Source of the DNA: JBOGFI01 sp050743365
Lineage (GTDB): Bacteria > Actinomycetota > Acidimicrobiia > IMCC26256 > JACDBD01
DNA length: 5,830 bases
Assembly: GCA_050743365.1 (NCBI GenBank)
Contig: JBOGFI010000138.1
Coordinates: 1-5,830, forward strand
Direction: 5' to 3'
The notes beneath the pieces are model-generated. The model was given only the letters and a program-made list of their open reading frames with translations, had not been told where the DNA came from and did no database searches. Shown one piece after another: positions 1 to 5,280 of the stretch (position 1 is the first letter of the stretch; every line of letters starts with the position of its first letter). The position numbers and the translations under genes are program-made.

Positions 1-874
1 AGGCGCCCTCGACGGGCGCCCGCGCTCCCCGCAGGCGACGGATGCCCGACGTCGCCAGCGCGAGTAGGCAGACGGCGACCACGAAGGGGTCGCGCTGCAC
101 CAGCGTGACGACCAGCTTGCGGGCCGCGCCGTAATGCGACGCGATCCGCGCCGATTCACGGTGGTACTCGATGTACTGCTCCCACACGCGGGAGAACCCC
201 CACGGGAGCGTGGCGGCGACCCCAACCGCGACCGCCACCGCCGCTGCCAGCCCCAGGTCGCGTGCCCGTCGCCGGCCGAGGAGCAGCAGGCCCACCGGGA
301 TCGCAGCCGGCAGGACGAGGGCCTTCACGCACAACGCGGCGCCGAACACGGCGCCGACGGCAGCGGCGCGCGCTGGTGACGGGGCGGCTCGGTAGGCGAA
401 GGCGAGCGCCACCGCGGTGGTCGCGAGCGCGAGCGCCGGACCGTCCGACGCGATCCCCGCGGTGGTCCACAGGACCGACCCGCTGGTCGCCACGAGGGCA
501 GCCGCCAGCAGTGCGCCGGGTCGCGTGGTGATGCGCCGGCCCACGGCGTAGGTGGCGACCGTCACCGCTGCTCCCGATGCGAGCGCGAGGAGCCGCGTCC
601 CGTTGGCAGAGCGCAGCCCGAGCAGGTCGGCGACGAAGACGAGGGGCAGGAACAGCGGCCCCTGGGGCGAGAAGATCTCGCGGTACGGAAGCCTGCCGTC
701 ACGCAGCAGCAGCGCCGACGAGCCGAACACGCCGTCGTCGTAGGTCAGGTGGGGGTCGGCGACATAGGCGGGGAGGCGGACGATCACGGCGGCCGTCGCG
801 AGGATCGCGGCGTCGGCGCGCCATGCCCGTCGCCGCGACGCCGGCGAGGTGCGGGTCGCTACCGGCTCGGGCAT
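1..874 (-). CDS. GT-C family membrane glycosyltransferase (GT39/PMT-like), N-terminal part, runs off the window
   Basis: Translating the minus strand from the ATG at 874-872 gives 291 uninterrupted codons that run off the left edge, so the C-terminus is missing. A basic N-terminal tail (RRR around residues 14-16) precedes a first membrane segment at about 22-38. A loop with an acidic pair (D46-D47) and the block LPYREIFSPQGPL (62-74) follows. Further hydrophobic stretches lie near 74-86, 92-111, 119-137, 143-160, 170-198, 207-224 and 262-276. An acidic motif in the first extracytoplasmic loop followed by G-x-x-PY-x-x-x-x-x-x-GP is characteristic of GT-C transferases, which use polyprenyl-phosphate-linked sugars to glycosylate proteins, lipids or cell-wall glycans outside the membrane. 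The acceptor and sugar cannot be told from this part. The gene is transcribed away from pyrG. An upstream in-frame TTG, eight codons earlier, is possible, but the ATG sits 7 bases after a TAGnnT box. Family call fairly sure; exact function unknown. Confidence 0.8.
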   Translation of the reverse strand, partial: MPEPVATRTSPASRRRAWRADAAILATAAVIVRLPAYVADPHLTYDDGVFGSSALLLRDGRLPYREIFSPQGPLFLPLVFVADLLGLRSANGTRLLALASGAAVTVATYAVGRRITTRPGALLAAALVATSGSVLWTTAGIASDGPALALATTAVALAFAYRAAPSPARAAAVGAVFGAALCVKALVLPAAIPVGLLLLGRRRARDLGLAAAVAVAVGVAATLPWGFSRVWEQYIEYHRESARIASHYGAARKLVVTLVQRDPFVVAVCLLALATSGIRRLRGARAPVEGA

Positions 875-881
875 CGGATGA

Positions 882-887
882 ACGCTA
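882..887 (-). promoter_or_regulatory. Candidate -10 box for the glycosyltransferase gene, possibly leaderless
   Basis: On the minus strand the hexamer TAGCGT fits the actinobacterial TAnnnT -10 pattern and ends 7 bases before the ATG at 874. That spacing would put transcription initiation at or within a base or so of the start codon. No Shine-Dalgarno sequence is visible in between and no convincing -35 element is seen. The sequence match is direct; promoter activity is inferred. Confidence 0.35.
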
Positions 888-925
888 CCGGGCAAGGGTC
901 CGCCGGAGAGCCGCGCGGCGCATGC

Positions 926-931
926 TAGGTT
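926..931 (+). promoter_or_regulatory. Candidate -10 box for the pyrG operon
   Basis: TAGGTT matches the TAnnnT -10 pattern. Initiation about 6-7 bases downstream would fall near 937-939, leaving roughly 77 bases of leader that contain a run of six C (941-946) and the 15-bp tandem repeat. A GTG codon at 937 lies where the transcript would begin. No good -35 hexamer is found at the usual distance. This is the only such box noticed between the divergent genes on this strand. Confidence 0.35.
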
Positions 932-936
932 CGACC

Positions 937-1014
937 GTGTCCCCCCGACACCTCCGTGGCCAATGCCTCCGTGGTCAACGCCTCCGTGGTCGATGCCTTC
1001 GTGGAGCCGGCTGA
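937..1014 (+). CDS. Possible 25-residue leader peptide upstream of pyrG
   Basis: A GTG at 937, placed where a transcript from the TAGGTT box would start, opens a 25-codon frame. It ends in TGA at 1012-1014, one base before the pyrG ATG. The product would be built from four five-residue repeats (LRGQC, LRGQR, LRGRC, LRGAG) because the underlying 15-bp repeat is a multiple of three. It is rich in arginine, with CGT the usual Arg codon in the repeat. There is no Shine-Dalgarno sequence, so translation would have to be leaderless. The frame is a +1-base neighbour of the pyrG frame, and termination right at the pyrG start would suit translational coupling. This may simply be an open frame created by the repeat; no homologue is known to me. 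Confidence 0.2.
   Translation: MSPRHLRGQCLRGQRLRGRCLRGAG
951..1010 (+). repeat. Four-copy 15-bp tandem repeat in the pyrG leader
   Basis: Copies lie at 951-965, 966-980, 981-995 and 996-1010, with consensus CCTCCGTGGTCAATG. Copies 1 and 2 differ at two positions and copies 2 and 3 at two. Copy 4 is degenerate, matching copy 3 at 9 of 15. The fourth copy contains the GGAG that serves as the likely pyrG ribosome binding site, while copies 1-3 each carry CTCC, which is complementary to it. The array ends 5 bases before the pyrG ATG. In the pyrG frame it would encode an optional extension (VANAS, VVNAS, VVDAF, VEPAE) from a GTG at 956. Confidence 0.85.
1003..1006 (+). promoter_or_regulatory. Ribosome binding site deciding the pyrG start
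   Basis: GGAG ends 9 bases before the ATG at 1016, a workable spacing. It supports the ATG over the in-frame GTG at 956, before which I see no Shine-Dalgarno match. The ATG also reproduces the canonical CTP synthase N-terminus, MAKHIFVTGGV. Confidence 0.55.
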
Positions 1015-1015
1015 G

Positions 1016-2680
1016 ATGGCCAAGCACATCTTCGTGACCGGCGGGGTGGCGTCGAGCCTGGGGAAGGGCCTGACCGCGTCGTCGCTGGGTCGGCTCCTCA
1101 AGAGCCGGGGACTGCGGGTCACGATGCAGAAGCTCGACCCGTACATCAACGTCGACCCGGGCACGATGAACCCGTTCCAGCACGGCGAGGTCTTCGTCAC
1201 CGACGACGGCGGCGAGGCGGATCTCGACCTCGGCCACTACGAGCGCTTCGTCGACGTCCCCCTCAGCAAGAAGTCGAACGCCACTACCGGCTCCATCTAC
1301 CAGGAGGTGCTGGCCAAGGAGCGGCGGGGCGCCTACCTCGGGCAGACCGTGCAGGTGATCCCGCACATCACCGACGAGATCAAGGACCGGATCCTGCGGC
1401 TCGCCGACGAGGACGTCGAGGTGGTGATCACCGAGGTCGGCGGCACCGTCGGCGACATCGAGATCCTCCCGTTCCTCGAGGCGATCCGGCAGTTCCGCAA
1501 GGACGTCGGGCGAGAGAGCGTCTTCTACGTCCACGTGACCTTGGTGCCGTTCATCGGACCATCGGGCGAGCAGAAGACGAAGCCCACCCAGCACTCGGTC
1601 ACGGAGCTGCGCAGCCGCGGCATCCAGCCCGACGCGATCGTGTGCCGCTCCGACCGACCGATCCCCACGAGGCTGAAGGAGAAGATCTCCCAGCTGTGCG
1701 ACGTACCCGAGGAGGGGATCGTGTCGGCCGTCGACGCCGGCAGTCTGTACGAGATCCCCCTCGTGCTCCACGACGAGGGCCTCGACGACTACGTGTGCCG
1801 CGTCCTGCATCTCGACGACACGCCCCCGGACCTCGGCTCGTGGCGCAGCCTCGTGCACAGGGTCGAGGCCGCCGATCAGGAAGTGCGGATCGGCCTGGTC
1901 GGCAAGTACGTGAATCTCCCCGACGCGTACCTGTCGGTGGTGGAGGCCCTGCGCCACGGCGGCTACGCCTGCGACGCCCGGGTCGTCATCGACTGGATCG
2001 CGTCCGACGACGCCGAGGGTCTCCTCGCCGAAGGCCGGCTGCGCGAGCTCGACGGCGCGGTCATCCCGGGCGGCTTCGGCTTCCGGGGTATCGAGGGCAA
2101 GATCGCCGCCGCCGGGTACGCACGCGAGCACGGAGTGCCCTTCCTCGGCCTGTGCCTCGGCATGCAGTGCGCCGTGATCGAGTTCGCGCGGGATGCCTGC
2201 GGCCTCGCCGGCGCCAACTCGAGCGAGTTCGACCCCCACACGCCGCACCCGGTCATCGACCTGCTGGACGAGCAGCGCGAGATCGTCGACCTCGGTGGCA
2301 CCATGCGCCTCGGCGCCTACCCGGCGAAGCTTCGCCCCGGCTCGATCGTCCAACGCGCCTACGGCGAAGAGGTGGTCTACGAGCGGCACCGCCACCGCTA
2401 CGAGGTGAACAACAAGTACCGTCGCCGACTCGAGGAAGCCGGGCTCGTGTCCTCGGGCACGTCCCCCGACGACCGCTTGGTGGAGTTCGTCGAGCTGTCC
2501 CGGGCGACGCACCCCTTCTTCGTCGCCACCCAGGCCCACCCCGAGTTCAAGAGCCGTCCGGACCGGCCCCACCCGCTGTTCGCGGCGTTCGTGGCCGCGG
2601 CCCGTCACCGGGCGGAGGGACGTGCCCCGCGGCTGCCGATCCAGGCCGCCGATCGCACGGGTTCTCCGTCGCCCCGGTGA
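1016..2680 (+). CDS. pyrG: CTP synthase (glutamine-hydrolysing)
   Basis: This cytosolic enzyme makes CTP from UTP, ATP and glutamine, the last step of de novo pyrimidine nucleotide synthesis. The 554-residue product matches the usual length (545 in E. coli). The N-terminal synthetase domain (about 1-265) has the nucleotide-binding loop GGVASSLGKGL (9-19), the DLDLGHYERF block (69-78) with the magnesium-binding acidic residue D71, and ITEVGGTVGDIE (138-149) with E140. The C-terminal class I glutamine amidotransferase domain (about 290-535) has the oxyanion loop PGGFGFRG (351-358), nucleophile C380 in FLGLCLGMQ, and H508 and E510 in AHPEF, so the catalytic triad is intact. RHRHRYEVNN (457-466) is the usual conserved block. 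A GTG at 956 could add 20 repeat-encoded residues but is less likely than the ATG. It leads the operon, and its stop overlaps the Nudix start. Feedback on the leader is possible but unproven. Confidence 0.97.
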   Translation: MAKHIFVTGGVASSLGKGLTASSLGRLLKSRGLRVTMQKLDPYINVDPGTMNPFQHGEVFVTDDGGEADLDLGHYERFVDVPLSKKSNATTGSIYQEVLAKERRGAYLGQTVQVIPHITDEIKDRILRLADEDVEVVITEVGGTVGDIEILPFLEAIRQFRKDVGRESVFYVHVTLVPFIGPSGEQKTKPTQHSVTELRSRGIQPDAIVCRSDRPIPTRLKEKISQLCDVPEEGIVSAVDAGSLYEIPLVLHDEGLDDYVCRVLHLDDTPPDLGSWRSLVHRVEAADQEVRIGLVGKYVNLPDAYLSVVEALRHGGYACDARVVIDWIASDDAEGLLAEGRLRELDGAVIPGGFGFRGIEGKIAAAGYAREHGVPFLGLCLGMQCAVIEFARDACGLAGANSSEFDPHTPHPVIDLLDEQREIVDLGGTMRLGAYPAKLRPGSIVQRAYGEEVVYERHRHRYEVNNKYRRRLEEAGLVSSGTSPDDRLVEFVELSRATHPFFVATQAHPEFKSRPDRPHPLFAAFVAAARHRAEGRAPRLPIQAADRTGSPSPR

Positions 2681-3246
2681 GCGGGTTCCGGATCGTCGGC
2701 TCCCGCACTCTCAGCGACGTCGGTTTCCTCTCTCTCACCGAGGAGCAGGTCGAAGGGCCCGAACGGGAGTTGTTCACGCGCTACGCCGTGCACCACCCGG
2801 GCGCGATCGTCGTGGTCCCGATCGATGTCGATGGCGTGTCGGCGGTGCTCGTACGCCAGTTCCGCGCCGCCATCGGGCGTGACCTCCTCGAGGTGCCGGC
2901 GGGCAAGCGCGACGTGCGCGGAGAGGCGCCCGAGGACACCGCTCGGCGGGAGCTGGAGGAGGAGATCGGACGGCGGCCCGGCCGGCTCGTCGAGCTGTGC
3001 GAGTTCCACAACTCTCCCGGCTTCTGCGACGAGTACACGCACCTGTTCGTCGCCCTCGATCTCGAGACGGTCGAGGCCCCCCGGCCGGTCTCGGCCGAGG
3101 AGCGGGCCCTGAGCGTCGTGCCCGTGCCCCTCGCCGACGTCGATCGGCTCATCGCGTCGCGCGAGCTGGTCGACGCCAAGAGCATCATCGGGCTGCTCCT
3201 CGCTCGCCGGTACCTCGCAGGCGAGTACGGGGGCGTGTTGCGCTGA
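2677..3246 (+). CDS. Nudix hydrolase, ADP-ribose pyrophosphatase-like
   Basis: The 189-residue protein is a Nudix pyrophosphohydrolase, probably splitting ADP-ribose or a related nucleoside diphosphate derivative into AMP and a sugar phosphate with a divalent metal. The Nudix box spans G76 to G98, with R91-E92-L93 and E95-E96 supplying the metal-binding glutamates. It is preceded by LEVPAGK (71-77). It has six rather than five residues between the first glycine and E83, a variation I recall in actinobacterial relatives such as Rv1700. The position after G98 is arginine instead of an aliphatic residue. P114 in SPGFCDE, about 15-16 residues after the box, is the position typical of ADP-ribose pyrophosphatases. 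The GTG start at 2677 overlaps the pyrG stop (GTGA) and has no clear Shine-Dalgarno sequence, so coupled translation is likely. The gene order matches pyrG-Rv1700-xerD of mycobacteria. Exact substrate is inferred. Confidence 0.9.
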   Translation: MSGFRIVGSRTLSDVGFLSLTEEQVEGPERELFTRYAVHHPGAIVVVPIDVDGVSAVLVRQFRAAIGRDLLEVPAGKRDVRGEAPEDTARRELEEEIGRRPGRLVELCEFHNSPGFCDEYTHLFVALDLETVEAPRPVSAEERALSVVPVPLADVDRLIASRELVDAKSIIGLLLARRYLAGEYGGVLR

Positions 3247-3257
3247 GCGCGGTCGCC

Positions 3258-4235
3258 GTGAGCGAGCGCCCACCCGACGCCCTCGACCACCTGCTGGTCG
3301 AGCACGACACCTGGCTCGCGGTCGAGCGGGGGGTAGCCGCGAACACACTGCTCGCGTACCGGCGCGACCTGGACCGGTACGCCGCCTTCCTCCGGCGGCG
3401 GGGCGTGACCGACTCCCGGTCGGTGGGAGAGGATGCCGTGGTCGCGTACGTCGAGCATCTCAAGTCGGCCCGCGACGAGGACGGACGGCCGCGGTTCGCG
3501 CCGTCGTCGATCGCACGCGCGCTGGTTTCCGTGCGGTCCTTCCACCGGTTCTGCGTCGAGGAGGGCTTCCTCAGCGTCGATCCGAGCGAGGAGGTGGGCG
3601 CGCCCCGCGTGCCCCAGGGGATCCCGAAAGCACTCACCGAGGAAGAGGTGGCGTCGCTGCTCGCGGCCGTCGCCGGCGACGGCCCGCGCGCCCTGCGGGA
3701 CCGCGCCATCCTCGAGACGCTCTACGCCGCCGGCGTGCGGATCAGCGAGCTCGTCGGCCTCGACCGCTCCGATCTCGACCTCGCCGACGGGCTCCTGCGC
3801 GTGCTCGGGAAGGGCAGCAAGGAGCGGGTGGTGCCGGTGGGACGGTCCTCCCGGGCCGCGCTGGGTGCCTACCTCGAACGGGGCCGTCCGGCGCTCGTGT
3901 CGCGGCGGTCACGGACCGCCGGTGACGCAGTGTTCCTGAACGCCCGCGGTGGGCGCCTCACCCGCCAGGGTGCCTGGTTGGTCGTGCGCTCGGCGGGCGA
4001 GCGGGTCGGGCTCGGCGGGCGCCTCTCGCCCCACGTCCTCCGGCACTCCTGCGCCACGCACATGCTCGACCACGGGGCCGACATCCGCGTGGTCCAGGAG
4101 CTGCTCGGCCACGCCAGTCTCTCGACCACCCAGGTGTATACCAAGGTTTCGCCCGAACGGCTCCGGGCCGTCTACGACGCCGCCCATCCCCGGGCGCGTA
4201 TCGGGGAAGAGCCTCGAGGGCGTGCCGTCCCGTGA
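3258..4235 (+). CDS. xerD: Tyrosine site-specific recombinase, XerD type
   Basis: This is a phage-integrase-family recombinase that, with a partner Xer protein, resolves chromosome dimers at dif near the terminus during division. The 325-residue product has an N-terminal SAM-like DNA-binding domain (about 9-105: VAANTLLAYRRDL at 26-38, SIARALVSVRSFHRF at 84-98) and a catalytic domain (about 122-312). All six catalytic positions are present: R161 (GVRISEL), K185 (GKGSKER), H259 and R262 (SPHVLRH), H285 (LLGHASL) and nucleophile Y294 (TTQVYTKV). Xer proteins are usually near 300 residues; the excess is a short insertion around 69-79 and about 13 residues after HPRA. The GTG at 3258 is the first usual start codon in frame, 11 bases after the Nudix stop, with no good Shine-Dalgarno sequence. 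XerD is preferred over XerC from its place next to pyrG and the Nudix gene, as in mycobacteria. It is chromosomal; nothing here suggests an integrated element. Confidence 0.92.
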   Translation: MSERPPDALDHLLVEHDTWLAVERGVAANTLLAYRRDLDRYAAFLRRRGVTDSRSVGEDAVVAYVEHLKSARDEDGRPRFAPSSIARALVSVRSFHRFCVEEGFLSVDPSEEVGAPRVPQGIPKALTEEEVASLLAAVAGDGPRALRDRAILETLYAAGVRISELVGLDRSDLDLADGLLRVLGKGSKERVVPVGRSSRAALGAYLERGRPALVSRRSRTAGDAVFLNARGGRLTRQGAWLVVRSAGERVGLGGRLSPHVLRHSCATHMLDHGADIRVVQELLGHASLSTTQVYTKVSPERLRAVYDAAHPRARIGEEPRGRAVP

Positions 4236-4273
4236 CCCGGCAATCGTCGGGGGCCGACCCCGGCTGCGGGCGG

Positions 4274-4279
4274 TAGGAT
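4274..4279 (+). promoter_or_regulatory. Candidate -10 box for the second gene cluster, leaderless spacing
   Basis: TAGGAT fits TAnnnT and ends 6 bases before the ATG at 4286, so an initiation point at the usual distance falls on the A of the start codon. The same bases contain AGGA (4275-4278), which could act as a Shine-Dalgarno sequence with 7-base spacing if transcription starts further upstream. The two readings cannot be separated by eye. No -35 consensus is seen. Confidence 0.4.
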
Positions 4280-4285
4280 CGGGGC

Positions 4286-4624
4286 ATGGCCGAGACGACC
4301 CACGCGTCCCTGCGCGACCAACTCCAGGACGAACGCGACCGCCTGCTCGACCAGCTGCGGCAGATGGGGCGCGGTCCCGAGGGCTCGCTCTCGTTCGACG
4401 AGGGCTTCGCCGACTCGGGCCAGGTGACGGCCGAGCGGGGCGAGGTGGACGCGCTGGCGCGCACGCTGCTCGAGACGCTCCAGGTGATCGAGGACGCCTT
4501 GGGCAAGTTCGCGGCCGGCACGTACGGCCTGTGCGAGTCGTGCGGAGAGCCGATCGCCGAGGCCCGCCTCGAGGCCATGCCGGCGGCACGGCTCTGCATC
4601 ACCTGCGCGTCGAAGCGTCGCTAA
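4286..4624 (+). CDS. TraR/DksA-family zinc-finger protein
   Basis: The 112-residue protein ends in a four-cysteine zinc finger, C83-x2-C86-x17-C104-x2-C107, the exact spacing of the DksA/TraR C4 finger. It is preceded by charged helices (about 7-28 and 50-76) that could form the coiled-coil hairpin. DksA-type proteins bind in the secondary channel of RNA polymerase and alter initiation, often together with ppGpp. The product is shorter than E. coli DksA (151 residues). The hairpin tip region (FDEGFADSGQVTAERGE, 37-53) does not show a clean DxxDxA motif, so a DksA-like effect is uncertain. The ATG start is supported by AGGA 7 bases upstream or by leaderless initiation. It is the first gene of a likely three-gene unit, 50 bases after xerD. 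The family call is secure; the regulatory targets are unknown. Confidence 0.88.
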   Translation: MAETTHASLRDQLQDERDRLLDQLRQMGRGPEGSLSFDEGFADSGQVTAERGEVDALARTLLETLQVIEDALGKFAAGTYGLCESCGEPIAEARLEAMPAARLCITCASKRR

Positions 4625-4632
4625 AGACTGCC

Positions 4633-5280
4633 GTGCCGCTGCGCGAGGCGCTCATCTTCTTCGGTTGCCTCGTTGCGGCGGTCATCCTGCACGAGATCAG
4701 CCACGGCGTCGTCGCTCTGTGGTTCGGCGACGACACCGCCAAGCGGGCCGGGCGTCTCACCCTGAACCCGGTGCCGCACATCGACCCGTTCGGGTCGATC
4801 GTCCTGCCCGCCATGGGCGCGCTCACGGGCCTGCCCATCATCGGGTTCGCCAAGCCGGTGCCGGTGAACCCGGCGCGGCTGCGCAATCCCCGCCGCGACC
4901 TGCTGTTCGTGAGCCTGGCCGGGCCGCTGACGAACTTCGGGTTGATGGCGGCGGCCGCCCTCCTCACCCGGTCGCTCCTCCGGGGTGACAGCTTCCTCGG
5001 GTCGGGCATCGGGAGCGACGGTCCCGACCTCGCCGTCCAGATCCTGTTCGCGTTCGCCGTGGTCAACCTGTTCCTCGGGCTGTTCAACCTCCTGCCGATC
5101 CCGCCCCTCGACGGGTCGGCGCTCGTCGAACGGGTGCTGCCCCGGGCGTGGATGCCCGCCTGGTACCGCTTCCGGCCGTACGGGTTCCTGGTGCTGGTGG
5201 TGCTCGTGATCTCCACCAACGTGGTGAGCCGGGTCGTCGAGCCGTTCTTCGATGCGCTGCGCGACTTCGTCGTGACGTGA
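4633..5280 (+). CDS. Minimal site-2 protease family (M50) membrane metallopeptidase
   Basis: The 215-residue integral membrane protein carries the zinc-binding HEISH (20-24, HExxH) in its first membrane segment (about 7-29). It has the conserved blocks NPVPHIDPFG (45-54), GFAKPVPVNP (71-80) and SLAGPLTN (94-101), and NLLPIPPLDG (152-161), whose D160 is the third zinc ligand. Further membrane segments lie near 55-73, 91-112, 134-152 and 183-199. There is no PDZ domain, so this is the compact S2P subgroup rather than an RseP/Rip1-like protease. Such enzymes cut substrates within the membrane, often to release regulators; the substrate is unknown. The GTG start, 8 bases after the zinc-finger gene stop, is the first usual start codon in frame after that stop. 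The Shine-Dalgarno sequence is weak, so coupling to the upstream gene is likely. All catalytic residues are present. Confidence 0.93.
   Translation: MPLREALIFFGCLVAAVILHEISHGVVALWFGDDTAKRAGRLTLNPVPHIDPFGSIVLPAMGALTGLPIIGFAKPVPVNPARLRNPRRDLLFVSLAGPLTNFGLMAAAALLTRSLLRGDSFLGSGIGSDGPDLAVQILFAFAVVNLFLGLFNLLPIPPLDGSALVERVLPRAWMPAWYRFRPYGFLVLVVLVISTNVVSRVVEPFFDALRDFVVT

Noticed and set aside
156..470. Minus-strand 104-codon frame in the glycosyltransferase region
   Set aside because: It is out of frame with the continuous membrane protein reading from 874 to 1, and its composition is that of a GC shadow.
885..923. Minus-strand 12-codon frame (MRRAALRRTLAR) before the glycosyltransferase gene
   Set aside because: Too short to distinguish from chance, with no ribosome binding site, and it lies upstream of the better placed TAGCGT box.
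925..1200. Minus-strand 91-codon frame with TTEAL-like repeats, opposite the start of pyrG
   Set aside because: It is the antisense reading of the tandem repeat and of conserved pyrG codons, with no ribosome binding site or family resemblance.
1642..2676. Long arginine/proline-rich frame inside pyrG, joined in frame to the Nudix gene
   Set aside because: It is a high-GC shadow of pyrG. Only the part from 2677 has Nudix features, and the frame is open merely because stops are rare.
3258..4235. Integrase of a mobile element
   Set aside because: No attachment-site repeats, tRNA or phage genes are present. Length, motifs and the pyrG neighbourhood fit a chromosomal XerD.
4246..4262. Short GC hairpins after xerD (GTCGG/CCGAC and the competing CGGGG/CCCCG) as a terminator
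   Set aside because: Stems are only 5 bp, there is no T-run afterwards, and such pairs are expected by chance in DNA this GC-rich.
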